In this document: piece by piece, positions 52,456 to 61,311 of the stretch | Position numbering within the stretch: the stretch's first letter is position 1 | Layout of the letters: every line of letters starts with the position of its first letter | NCBI GenBank assembly: GCA_001442985.1 | Contig: LDYB01000014.1 | Location: 1 to 64,000 of the forward strand | Origin: Armatimonadetes bacterium DC | Lineage (GTDB): Bacteria; Armatimonadota; Fimbriimonadia; Fimbriimonadales; GBS-DC | Direction: 5' to 3' | Length of the DNA stretch: 64,000 nucleotides | The notes under the pieces: model-generated | Databases searched by the model: none | What the model was told of the DNA's origin: nothing | Seen by the model: the letters and a program-made list of their open reading frames with translations, nothing else | Made by a program: the position numbers and the translations under genes

Positions 52456-53910
52456 TCAGGTTCTCGGTGTGAGAATCAGCTGGTGCGTGGTGAGGTCAAA
52501 CAGGATGTCTGCGTTCAGCACCTCGCCGAGCAGGGCGGCGGGCACGATCACGCGCCCGTTGACAATCTGGAGCGGCGCATCCAGGGTGAGGGGTATTTCG
52601 TTGAGGGTGGCGCGGTTCGCCCGAACATCCAGTACCAGCGTCTTCTCACCCAGCAGGATTGTGGCTTGCTTGTGCTGATTGTCCCAGCGAATGGTTGCCC
52701 CTGCGCTCTCCAGTGCGTGGCGCACCGTCACCAGGGGGATGCCCTCCTCAACGCGTGGAGCCACATCGGGCACAATGACCCTCCCGTTCCACACCAGCTC
52801 GAAGGTGCGGATGGTGCTGGGCAGGCGTGTGCCGTGTCGGAACAGGAGAACCGCGCTCTCGTAGGCGGTTGGGGCAGCCGATTTGGGTGCGCTCGCAAGC
52901 ACGGGCGGAACGGTGAGTTTTTGCCCGCGCATCTGAGGCTCCGCCTTCGCCACGCGCCAGCCCGGTTGCCACTGGTAGACCGGCGTGGGCGTGAAGCGGG
53001 TGCTGGGAGGCACCTCAGGCGCGGTGAAGCGTGCTTCAAACTGGGGCTGCCCCGTGCCTGGAGCCGTGCGCCATGCGGCGGGATTGGTTTCCGCAGGCGC
53101 GAGCGCGACACTCAAAGCAGGCTCCGCAGGCACGGAGGGAATCGCCTCGTTCGCAGGCGTGCTGAGGCGCAACTCCAGGGGGGCGGCGCTTCCTGCCATC
53201 TCACCTGTTCGAAGCCCCGAAAGTTCCGCGCTGGGCGACGACTCGACAGCGACCACCGCGGGTTCCACCATTTCGCCAGAAAGCTCTGGCTCCATCTGGC
53301 GCTCGGTGCGCCCGCCAGGGTTGTTCACAAACACGCGGGTGGGCGGCGTTTTGAAGGTCTGCTTACCGTCGAACACCCACACCTCTAAAGTGTGCCAGCC
53401 GTTGGTTGCCTGTGTAGTGTCCCACTGGTAAATGTAGGGCGCGAAGTTGCGCAGGGCGCGCGCCTGACCGTCCACAAAAAAGGTTACATACATGTTGCCC
53501 TGCAGGTTGAGCCGCGCCTCTACGGGGATTGTGCCGCTCACACGGGTTCCGTTGCGCGGGATAATCAGGTTCACGGGCGCGTAGGGGTCAGGCTGAAGCT
53601 CTACGGGCGCACGGGTTTCCCCTATCAGGCGCCCCTGACGATCGTACAGACGAATAACCGCCTCGTGGGTGCCGGGGGCTAACCCCATGCTGGTCAAGCC
53701 AAGTGTTATCTGGGCGCCCTGCACGGTGCGTGTGGCGATCACCTGCCCATTCACCAGAATCTCCACATAGGCGGGACGCACCCGCTCGAACTGCAACACC
53801 ACCTGATTGGCACTGCCCCGAAACACTTTCACAGGCGCGGCGTCCTGGGATGGGGCAACCATCGATAAACCTGCCAGCGCCAGCACGCTAATCCACTGTC
53901 GAGCTCGCAT
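52456..53910 (-). CDS. Secreted Ig-like/copper-amine-oxidase-N-domain protein
   Basis: A 484-aa exported protein: signal peptide (WISVLALAGLSMVAPSQ), two Ig-like beta domains (about 30-200, with PRNGTRVSGTIPVEARLNLQ typical of 'Big_17'-like modules), a Pro/Ala/Glu-rich linker (about 205-350), and a C-terminal copper-amine-oxidase N-like domain (WNGRVIVPDVAPRVEEGIPL, SAGATIRWDNQHKQATILLG, QIVNGRVIVPAALLGEVLNA). The last is a common surface or wall-binding module of unknown ligand. AAGGAGG precedes the ATG at 53910; TATCAT at 53946-53951 is a possible -10 box. Confidence 0.85.
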   Translation of the reverse strand: MRARQWISVLALAGLSMVAPSQDAAPVKVFRGSANQVVLQFERVRPAYVEILVNGQVIATRTVQGAQITLGLTSMGLAPGTHEAVIRLYDRQGRLIGETRAPVELQPDPYAPVNLIIPRNGTRVSGTIPVEARLNLQGNMYVTFFVDGQARALRNFAPYIYQWDTTQATNGWHTLEVWVFDGKQTFKTPPTRVFVNNPGGRTERQMEPELSGEMVEPAVVAVESSPSAELSGLRTGEMAGSAAPLELRLSTPANEAIPSVPAEPALSVALAPAETNPAAWRTAPGTGQPQFEARFTAPEVPPSTRFTPTPVYQWQPGWRVAKAEPQMRGQKLTVPPVLASAPKSAAPTAYESAVLLFRHGTRLPSTIRTFELVWNGRVIVPDVAPRVEEGIPLVTVRHALESAGATIRWDNQHKQATILLGEKTLVLDVRANRATLNEIPLTLDAPLQIVNGRVIVPAALLGEVLNADILFDLTTHQLILTPRT

Positions 53911-54032
53911 ATAAACCTCCTTATTCAAAGTTGCTCCTGCATTAGATGATACAGCAACCCACCATGTACCCCCCTTCGCAGGCAATTCCTGCCAATTTCG
54001 GGCGAAATTCGGCGCCAATTTGCCCAAAACCC

Positions 54033-54063
54033 TTGACTTTAAGGGGGGTTAATCGTCTAAACT
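54033..54063 (+). promoter_or_regulatory. Sigma-70-type promoter of the SigH operon
   Basis: TTGACT (54033-54038) and TAAACT (54058-54063) are separated by 19 nt, the clearest -35/-10 pair in the window. +1 near 54070 leaves a leader of about 129 nt before sigH. Confidence 0.55.
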
Positions 54064-54088
54064 ACTCATGTCCGCAAGGGGAGTACGC

Positions 54089-54202
54089 ATGGAACGAGGT
54101 CTCTGGTGGCGAGAAGGGCAAGCTGACGCGGTGGTCAGTGCTGTGGGCGCGGCGAAATCCCCGTCAGCGGGCACCATTATCCGACGGAGGGCACATACAT
54201 GA
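54089..54202 (+). CDS. 37-aa upstream ORF coupled to the sigma factor
   Basis: The ORF starts at an ATG preceded by AAGGGGAG and ends at a TGA overlapping the sigma-factor start (ATGA). Its product begins MERGLWWREGQADAVVSAVG and ends in RRRAHT. It occupies the gap between the promoter and sigH, so ribosomes leaving it could re-initiate on sigH. It may be a regulatory leader peptide or simply a chance ORF; the peptide matches nothing I know. Confidence 0.45.
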   Translation: MERGLWWREGQADAVVSAVGAAKSPSAGTIIRRRAHT

Positions 54203-54939
54203 GGGAACACGGCATGATGGAGGAACCCTTCTTCGACGACTCCAATCTGTGTTTCACCTATATGCAAGATGAAGAATTAGTGTATTATGCGAAACAAGGA
54301 AGCCAGCGCGCCGCAGAGATTCTTCTCAAACGCTATCGTTCGCTCGTGGAGATGAAGGCGCGCTCTTACTTTTTAATCGGCGCAGAGCATGAAGATGTCG
54401 TGCAGGAAGGGCTGTTGGGGCTTTATAAGGCAATCCGCGACTTCCGATATGACCGTTTCCATAAGTTTCGCCCGTTCGCGGAGCTGTGCGTTACACGCCA
54501 GATTATCTCCGCTGTCAAAGCGGCGACACGCCAGAAGCATATCCCTCTCAACGATTCCATCTCCATCGATCGCCCGATTCAGGACCCCGCCAGCGCCGAC
54601 GCCGACACGACGCTGGGCGAAATGCTTCCCGACCCCAACGCCCTGACCCCTGAAGAGGTGATTCTTTATCAGCGAATCCCGATGGCGGTGCTGCGGCTGG
54701 CGCAGGAGCGCATGAGTCCGCTGGAGCTGCAGGTACTGGAGTGCTATCTGGATGGGCTGTCCTATCGGGAGATGTCGGAAAAGCTCAACCGCCACACAAA
54801 GTGCATCGATAACGCACTCCAGCGGGTCAAGAAGAAGATTGTGCAGGTGTATCAGGAGTACTACGGAGAAGAAAACACAGCGGTGCGCCGTCGGAAACGC
54901 CTGCGAATTGCACCGGAGCTGGACGATAACCTGCTATGA
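54199..54939 (+). CDS. SigH-like RNA polymerase sigma factor
   Basis: A sigma-70 family factor of 246 aa close to Bacillus SigH/Spo0H: region 2 YYAKQGSQRAAEILLKRYRS and EDVVQEGLLGLYKAIRDF, then FHKFRPFAELCVTRQIISAV, a linker with LNDSISIDRPIQDPA, and region 4 MSPLELQVLECYLDGLSYRE plus KCIDNALQRVKKKI. In Bacillus SigH directs stationary-phase and competence genes; the target set here is unknown. GGAGG lies about 9 nt before ATG 54199. It overlaps kdsD by 4 nt. Confidence 0.93.
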   Translation: MREHGMMEEPFFDDSNLCFTYMQDEELVYYAKQGSQRAAEILLKRYRSLVEMKARSYFLIGAEHEDVVQEGLLGLYKAIRDFRYDRFHKFRPFAELCVTRQIISAVKAATRQKHIPLNDSISIDRPIQDPASADADTTLGEMLPDPNALTPEEVILYQRIPMAVLRLAQERMSPLELQVLECYLDGLSYREMSEKLNRHTKCIDNALQRVKKKIVQVYQEYYGEENTAVRRRKRLRIAPELDDNLL

Positions 54940-55925
54940 GCCGGATTCTGGGTGAAAGGTCGGTGCGTGCGGTGGCGCAGGAGGTGCTGCGCATCGAAGC
55001 GCAGGCGGTTGAAGCGCTGGCAGAGCGCATCGATGAGTCGTTCGAGCGCGCGGTGCAGGTGTTGCTGGCGTGTTCGGGGCGGTTGGTGGTCAGCGGGGTG
55101 GGCAAGTCGGGCGCGATCGCGCGCAAACTGGCAGGTACTTTCAGCAGCACAGGCACGCCCGCTCTCTTTTTGCACCCCACGGAAGCGGCGCATGGCGATC
55201 TGGGCACGGTAACGGCGCAGGATGTGGCGCTACTGCTTTCTTACAGCGGGGAAAGCGATGAGCTTGTCGCGCTCTGCCCCGCCCTTAAGCGCCTGCAGGT
55301 GTTCACGATTGCGATGACGGGGCGCCCCGATTCAACGCTGGGGCGTATGGCGGACCTGGTGCTGGATGTAGCGGTGGAGCGCGAGGCGTGCCCGCATAAT
55401 CTCGCGCCGACTGCCAGCACCACGGCGATGCTGGCGATGGGCGACGCACTGGCGTTAGCCACGATGGTGGCGCGCGGCTTTACCCCCGACGATTTTGCGC
55501 TCAATCATCCTGCGGGTGCGCTGGGGCGACGCCTGCTGCTGCGGGCGCACGATGTGATGCGCACGGGCGAGGCGCTCGCGATTGTGCCACAAGACGCCCC
55601 CCTGCGCGACGCGCTGTTCGCAATTACCCGCGCGGGCGCAGGCGCCGCCTGCGTGGTGGACGAAAACGGCGTCATGGTCGGGCTGGTAACCGATGGCGAC
55701 ATCCGCCGACGCCTGCTTCAAGACGAACGCGCCCTCTCGCAACCCGTGCATGAGGCGATGAACCGCCACTTCTATCGCCTGCAGGGCAACCCCCTTGCAA
55801 TTGAGGTGCTGGAAAAGTTCCAGAGCCTGCCCGTCAAGATTGGCGATATGCCCGTGCTGGACGAAACAGGACGCCCGATTGGCATGATTGCACTCAAAGA
55901 CCTCCTGCGAATCGGGATTGTCTAA
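54936..55925 (+). CDS. kdsD: Arabinose-5-phosphate isomerase (KdsD/GutQ family)
   Basis: Interconverts ribulose 5-phosphate and arabinose 5-phosphate, the precursor of Kdo in lipopolysaccharide. The 329 aa have an N-terminal SIS domain (VVSGVGKSGAIARKLAGTFS, HGDLGTVTAQDVALLLSYSG, ESDELVALCPALKR) and two C-terminal CBS domains (from HDVMRTGEALAIVPQD). Kdo synthesis implies an outer membrane, supporting a diderm organism. It is translationally coupled to the sigma factor, a pairing I do not know from other phyla. Confidence 0.93.
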   Translation: MSRILGERSVRAVAQEVLRIEAQAVEALAERIDESFERAVQVLLACSGRLVVSGVGKSGAIARKLAGTFSSTGTPALFLHPTEAAHGDLGTVTAQDVALLLSYSGESDELVALCPALKRLQVFTIAMTGRPDSTLGRMADLVLDVAVEREACPHNLAPTASTTAMLAMGDALALATMVARGFTPDDFALNHPAGALGRRLLLRAHDVMRTGEALAIVPQDAPLRDALFAITRAGAGAACVVDENGVMVGLVTDGDIRRRLLQDERALSQPVHEAMNRHFYRLQGNPLAIEVLEKFQSLPVKIGDMPVLDETGRPIGMIALKDLLRIGIV

Positions 55926-56512
55926 CCTTCTTTCCCCCACTCAAAGCAGAGTTGCAGGACAGGCGCGTAGGTGCGCCGGTGTTGGGAGCAAGCCCCGTAC
56001 ACCGCCAGCGATTGCAGATGGGCAGGTGTTGGGTAGCCTTTGTGCTGGGCGAAGCCGTAAGCAGGGTAGAGGGGGTCTATGTCGCGCATCAGGCGGTCGC
56101 GCACCACTTTCGCCACGATGGAAGCGGCGCTGATAGCAGGGTGGAGCGCATCGCCGTCCACAATCGCCTCCTGCGAGATGGGGTAGTCGGGCACAGGGAA
56201 CTTACCGTCCACGAACACTTTGTGCGGATTAACGGGCAAGGCGAGCAGGGCGCGTCGCATTGCCAGCAGGCTCGCCTGCAGGATGTTGAGCCGCTCAATC
56301 TCGCGCGGCGACGCCACCCCCACCGACCACGCCACCGCCACCTGCTGAATCTGCCTGAAAAGGTGTTCGCGCGCCGACTCGGAAAGCGTTTTGCTGTCGC
56401 GCACCCCTTCCAGCATCAGCGGCTCCCGCAGCAGCACGCAACCTGCCACCACGGGACCCGCAATCGGACCGCGCCCCGCCTCATCCACGCCCGCAATCAG
56501 CCTTCCTTTCAT
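55922..56512 (-). CDS. rnhB: Ribonuclease HII
   Basis: Removes ribonucleotides misincorporated in DNA. The 196 aa begin MKGRLIAGVDEAGRGPIAGP, with the catalytic DE pair, and contain RDSKTLSESAREHLF, VDGKFPVPDY, the Asp of VDGDALHPAISAASIVAKVV and YGFAQHKGYPTPAH. All four acidic catalytic residues are visible. The longer ORF upstream is not needed, as the conserved region starts at ATG 56512. Its end overlaps the convergent kdsD gene by 4 nt. Confidence 0.96.
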   Translation of the reverse strand: MKGRLIAGVDEAGRGPIAGPVVAGCVLLREPLMLEGVRDSKTLSESAREHLFRQIQQVAVAWSVGVASPREIERLNILQASLLAMRRALLALPVNPHKVFVDGKFPVPDYPISQEAIVDGDALHPAISAASIVAKVVRDRLMRDIDPLYPAYGFAQHKGYPTPAHLQSLAVYGACSQHRRTYAPVLQLCFEWGKEG

Positions 56513-56595
56513 GCGGAGGTGCAATTTCGCCCTTCGGAGATGTTTTCCCGCCTCTGGAGCAGGAAAAGAAGCGTCGAGCGCGAAAGGGGAGCGTG

Positions 56596-59500
56596 ATGTA
56601 TCGCCTCGTGTGGATTCTCGGCTGGGCTTGGCTCGTATTGCCTCTCTGGACACAGCCCCTTTCGGATGGTGTTTTCGTGTTGACCGACCTGATGACGCGC
56701 TGGCATACGGGCGCGGTGTCGGATGCGCTCTCGCCCTCTGTGGTGCGCACAATCCAATCGGGCGGGGTGGCGCGACAGGGCGCGCTGTTGCACCCCACGC
56801 GACGCCCTGCACGGGCTGTGTTCACGCTGGAACTGCCGCGTGTGGATGCAGGCGACCGACTCGTGCTGACGGCATGGGCAGGCGTGGACGATAACGCCCG
56901 CCGCGATGACCCCCAGAATCCCCACGACGGCGTGCGCGTGAGCCTGAAGGTGGAGGATAAAAGCCTCGTCAGCGTGGAATGTCGGGAGCCGGGCTGGCAA
57001 CCCCTTTCCGCCGACCTGACGCCTTTTGGCGGGCGCACAGTCAAAGTAGCGTTTGAGGTAGACGGGCTGGGTAACACCAACTACGACTGGGCATACATCG
57101 CGGATGCGCGGGTACTGCGCCTGCGGGAGCGCTTCGCCACCCCTGCCCGTTCGCCCCTGCCTCCCGAAGGCGTGCTGGAGGTGCGCGGCACGCCTGGCGA
57201 TCGGTTTGAGCTAGACGCGCCCCAGCAGAAGCCGATTCGAGCCACCATCCCCGATAGCGGCGTTCTCTGGATTGCTTATGCATTTCACGGGGCACGGCAT
57301 GCGACTCTCACCGAGCTGCAGCGCGAATCGGTGACGCGGGTCTATCGGCTTCAACCCCGTTTGCGCTTTGCAGGTGTGTATGCTCGACGCGCGCTTTATG
57401 CACCCAACGAGACCGCAGAGTGCGTCGCCGTGATAGAGAATGCGGGTCAGGGCACATGGGAAGGGCGCCTGATCGTGCGTGTTCAAGCCTTACAGGAGGC
57501 TCGCCTTCTGGATGATGCCCAACTGGCTGAAGTGTTGCTGCCCCCTGGCGCAAGGCATGCAGTACGGTTCCGTGTGGGCTTGGGCGCTCAGCCACGCCTG
57601 AGCGTGATGCTACGCTCCGCGGCGGGCAACGACGGCGTGATTTTCAACCCGACCGTTTCGGCGTTGCCCAGCAGCATCCCCGACGAGGGCAGTTTCGTGC
57701 GCCAGATTGGCACGGCGTGGGTGTTGCAGAATGAGTTTTTGCGTCTGGTGCTGACGCCTGCTTTCCCCAAAGGCTATGCCGCGCGGCTTTACGGTAAGCA
57801 CGCGGGTGGCTGGACCCTGCTGGCAACAACGCCCACCCTCGCCGAAGCGGTGCTGAACGCCGAAAACGCGCCCCCTAAACCTGCCGTGTTTCTGCCAGAG
57901 AGCATCACGCCCAACGGCTCACGCCTCAGTCTGGTGCTGCAGGGCACGGTCGGGCTGGTGGGGCGTGCTACCCTCGGCTATCGGCTGGAGGGCAGTCGGC
58001 TGGAGTGTACGGCGCGGCTGACCAGCACGCTGGATGCCCATCTGTATCGGTTCCGCTTCCCCGACTGGCGCGTGGGGGACGGCTCTTTCGGTGAGCGCAA
58101 AGACGAGGCGCTCTTCCCCGGGCTGGAGTATCTGCTGGACGAGGAACCTTCGTCCGATACGCGCTTCGCCGCGCCGCCCTATCACCTGCGGCTCAGTCCG
58201 CACCCCTATAAGGTAACCGTGCCCGTGATGGCGGTTCGCTGGCGCAACTGGCTGGTGAGTATGACATGGAACCCCGAAGCGGGCTGGTCGGGCGTGTTGC
58301 GTGTGCCAAACCCGATGTTCGCCTCGCCGAACCATTTTGAGTGGGGCGCGCATCACCGCTTCGCGCTATGGGTGCCTGCCATTCCTAAATGGGCGGACGA
58401 AAACGCAGAACAGGCGCGCGAACCGTTCCGTTTGCTGAAAAACGACTCGGTTCTGCTCTCGGCGACACTGGTGGTGCGCAACGATGCGGAGGATGTGATT
58501 CAGGCAATCGCTGACTATTTGCGGGAGACAGGCATGCCGCACCCCCCCGCGCCCCAGCGTACCGACCTGCAGGCGCTGACTCTCACAGTTCAGGGGCTTC
58601 TCGGCAACTATGATGCGAACCTCAAAGCGTGGCGCCACACAAACACGGGACCGACCTTCTACGACCCGCAGGTGGCGCTGCCGTTGTGGGTGCTGGGGCA
58701 TCGGCTCTATCCCGAAGATTCGCGGCGGCGCGTGGCGCTCCAGCAGGTTCGTGAGGCGGTGAGCGCCCAGCCGCGTGGGAACATCGGGCTGGAACTGGCA
58801 TTTTACATCGGCGGGCTGCCCAGTGTGTTGCAACACTGGGACGGGACGATGGAGTCGGTGCGCAAAACCCAGCGTGCCGACGGCTCGTGGGGCTGGAACC
58901 CTGAGACGCCGCGCCACGCAATCTTCGGCAAGGCGGGCGACACCGCCAGCGGCTGGACAGGGCAGCATGCAGCTCGGATAGGGCAGCACGCCCGAATCAC
59001 GCTGAACCCTGCTTCGCGCGAGTCGCTGATGCGGGCACTGAACTTCCTGATGCGCCAGCGACGCCCCGAAGGCGCTCAAACATGGGAACTGCCTCTGCAT
59101 GTGCCCGACCTGCTGGCAGTGCCGTATGCCATCAACGCCTTTCTGGACGCCTACCAGCTCACGGGCGAGTCGCACTATCGTGAGTGGGCGGAGCGGTGGG
59201 CGCTACGCGGCGTGCCGTTTGTTTACCTCTGGAGCGCGCCCGATCGTCCCATTATGCGCGGCGCGACCATCCCCGTGTTCGGCGTTACATGGCTCAACCA
59301 GCAGCCGTGGTTCGGTGTGGCGGTGCAGTGGAACGGGCTGGTCTACGCACGGGCGCTCTATCGGCTTGCGGAACAAAACCCCGAATCGCCCTTTGACTGG
59401 CGACGCCTTGCCGACACCATTACGCTCAACGCCGTGCAACAGCAGGAGTGGACCTCCGAGCGCTATCCCGCCCACGAGGGGATGTATCCCGATGCGTTCA

Positions 59501-59916
59501 GTATCGTCAAGGGGGCAGAGGAGTATCACTGGGACCTGAACCCGCGTCTGGTGGCGCCCTGTATTGCCCAGCGGCTGCGCTTCGCCATCGAGCCGCAAAC
59601 GGTGATCGCGCGTCGGGGCACGCGACTTGTCGCCTGCACTGCGCCGGGCTTACAGTCTGCTGAATGGGAGGGGGAGCGCATGGTGATGGAGATTTCAACC
59701 CCCGTGAGCGGCTTGCCCGCGCTCCATGTGTATGTGGCAGGCCTGGAGAGCGTGAACGCAGTTCGGCTGAACGGGCAGCCGCTCCCCCAGGTGAACGACA
59801 TAGACAAGTACCTCTGGGAGCTGGGCGAACCCAGCTCAGGCTGGCAGCGCCTTCATGGGGGCTTGATAATCCGTGTAGTCAACCCCCCAGATCGGTTTAC
59901 GCTGGAGGTGGAGTAG
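56596..59916 (+). CDS. 1106-aa secreted protein, possibly glycan-active
   Basis: An exported protein with signal peptide (LVWILGWAWLVLPLWTQPLS). Residues about 40-180 resemble a sugar-binding jelly roll (ARAVFTLELPRVDAGDRLVL, GRTVKVAFEVDGLGNTNYDW). A CARDB-like beta domain (about 255-350) and a large middle domain follow. From about 640 the protein is helical with (alpha/alpha)-barrel-like spacing (GNYDANLKAWRHTNTGPTFY, RADGSWGWNPETPRHAIFGK, WTSERYPAHEGMYPDAFSIV), as in glycoside hydrolases or polysaccharide lyases. The end is beta. I cannot assign a family. GGGGAG precedes the ATG at 56596. Confidence 0.75.
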   Translation: MYRLVWILGWAWLVLPLWTQPLSDGVFVLTDLMTRWHTGAVSDALSPSVVRTIQSGGVARQGALLHPTRRPARAVFTLELPRVDAGDRLVLTAWAGVDDNARRDDPQNPHDGVRVSLKVEDKSLVSVECREPGWQPLSADLTPFGGRTVKVAFEVDGLGNTNYDWAYIADARVLRLRERFATPARSPLPPEGVLEVRGTPGDRFELDAPQQKPIRATIPDSGVLWIAYAFHGARHATLTELQRESVTRVYRLQPRLRFAGVYARRALYAPNETAECVAVIENAGQGTWEGRLIVRVQALQEARLLDDAQLAEVLLPPGARHAVRFRVGLGAQPRLSVMLRSAAGNDGVIFNPTVSALPSSIPDEGSFVRQIGTAWVLQNEFLRLVLTPAFPKGYAARLYGKHAGGWTLLATTPTLAEAVLNAENAPPKPAVFLPESITPNGSRLSLVLQGTVGLVGRATLGYRLEGSRLECTARLTSTLDAHLYRFRFPDWRVGDGSFGERKDEALFPGLEYLLDEEPSSDTRFAAPPYHLRLSPHPYKVTVPVMAVRWRNWLVSMTWNPEAGWSGVLRVPNPMFASPNHFEWGAHHRFALWVPAIPKWADENAEQAREPFRLLKNDSVLLSATLVVRNDAEDVIQAIADYLRETGMPHPPAPQRTDLQALTLTVQGLLGNYDANLKAWRHTNTGPTFYDPQVALPLWVLGHRLYPEDSRRRVALQQVREAVSAQPRGNIGLELAFYIGGLPSVLQHWDGTMESVRKTQRADGSWGWNPETPRHAIFGKAGDTASGWTGQHAARIGQHARITLNPASRESLMRALNFLMRQRRPEGAQTWELPLHVPDLLAVPYAINAFLDAYQLTGESHYREWAERWALRGVPFVYLWSAPDRPIMRGATIPVFGVTWLNQQPWFGVAVQWNGLVYARALYRLAEQNPESPFDWRRLADTITLNAVQQQEWTSERYPAHEGMYPDAFSIVKGAEEYHWDLNPRLVAPCIAQRLRFAIEPQTVIARRGTRLVACTAPGLQSAEWEGERMVMEISTPVSGLPALHVYVAGLESVNAVRLNGQPLPQVNDIDKYLWELGEPSSGWQRLHGGLIIRVVNPPDRFTLEVE

Positions 59917-61211
59917 CGAGGAGCCACTCGCTGGCGAGCGTCCACTCGATTCCTTCCACGACCTCCTGCGGAGGCGTGAGTGTGATGAGTCGCTTGCGGG
60001 CGTGCGGAAACTCCTGACCCGCTTCGAGCAAGGCTCGCAGCTCGCGCTGGCGTACCGAGTCGTCGCCGAGGTCGGCGCATACCTGAATAAGTTCGGTGGA
60101 ACCATCTGGGAACACGGCGAGAAAGTCCACCTCGTAGCCTGAGGGGGTGCGCACATAGCCAACCTCTGCGCCGCGTCGCTCCAGCTCCAGATAGATGGCT
60201 GTCTCTAAAGCTGGTCCTACAGAAGGTTGAGAGGTGCGAGCATAAAACGGGATTAGCCCCATGTCAATCGGGTAGACCTTGCGAGGATTCGTCATGCGCT
60301 TGCGCTCCGAAAAGGTTGCCAAAGCGAGCGTCCGAATCAGGAAAGCGTCTTCCAGATAGGTGATATACTCGTACACGCGCTCCTTACCGATGCTGAACCC
60401 TTGAGTACGCAGGTCGTTGTAGAATTTGTGGGCGCTGAAGGGGCTGGCAGGATTGCCCAGCAGCTGGCGCACCAGCCAGCGCAGCGCCTGCGGATGTGAA
60501 ACCTGATGGCGCTCAATCACATCGCGCAGGATGGCTGTGTCCACATAGGTGCGCAACAGTTCGCGTCGTGAACGCTGGTCGGCGCCGATGGCTTCTGGAA
60601 AGCCTCCTTCCGACAGGTAACGGAGCAGCCAATGCTCTATCTGACTGCGCTCTGCGGGGGTAAGCCGTTCCCACTCCTGCGATGGCTCCGTGCCAAGATG
60701 GCGCAGAAACTCGCGGAAGCTGAACGGGAAGAGCCGTATTTCCAGCACGCGCCCCCGCATCGAGGTCGCTATCTCGCGTGAGAGCAGTCGCGCTGAGGAG
60801 CCAGAAAGATAGATGTCCACCAGTTCCGTGTCCATGAGGCGTCGGACAAAGCGCTCCCAGCCGCTGACTGCCTGAATCTCGTCAAAGCAGAATAGCACGC
60901 GCTGGCTTGCCCGATACTGCGGATAAAGGCGGTAGTACGCCTCCACAAGCGCGTCCAAGCCTGAGGCGTCCATCGGGAGTAAGCGGTCGTCCTCAAAGTC
61001 AATATACACAAGCGACTCGCGCGGCGCCGCTTGCCAGCGCGTCGGCAATCACCTGCCAGAGGTAGGTGGTCTTCCCAGAGCGTCGCATCCCGATTACCGC
61101 ATATGCCTTGCGCGCCCTGATCTGCGGCACAAACACATCCCGCCGCGTGAACGCGGGAACGGGCATTGTCAGGCTCTCCACAATCTTCTGAGTGAGTATT
61201 CCCTGCAACAT
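59897..61211 (-). pseudogene. Archaeal-type AAA ATPase with DUF4143, frameshifted
   Basis: Two reading frames together make one protein of about 430 aa. The first (61211 to about 61035) encodes MLQGILTQKIVESLTMPVPA and Walker A GMRRSGKTTYL, and runs into a stop at 60999. The second begins near 61030 and continues with ESLVYIDFEDDRLLPM, VLFCFDEIQ (Walker B), LSGSSARLLSREIATSMRGR and the DUF4143 nuclease-like domain (GYEVDFLAVFPDG). The break is a one-base shift in GGCGCCGCGCGAG at about 61015-61030. No slippery heptamer is seen, so it is a pseudogene or a sequence error rather than programmed frameshifting. These ATPases are often toxin- or mobile-type accessory genes. Confidence 0.85.
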
Positions 61212-61230
61212 CTTTCCTTCCCAGAAGGAA

Positions 61231-61236
61231 AGTTTA
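61231..61236 (-). promoter_or_regulatory. -10 box (TAAACT) of the broken AAA ATPase gene
   Basis: TAAACT on the minus strand, +1 near 61224, followed by GGAAGGAAAG before ATG 61211. Confidence 0.35.
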
Positions 61237-61311
61237 CCCCGAAACTTTCCTTGTGAGAGGGAAAGAAGAGGAAGACCATCTAAGGTACCATGTAAGCAAG
61301 GGGATGGTGTT

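Noticed and set aside
60999-61048. Programmed ribosomal frameshift in the AAA ATPase gene
   Set aside because: No X-XXY-YYZ slippery heptamer and no downstream structure were seen at the junction; a plain frameshift is simpler.
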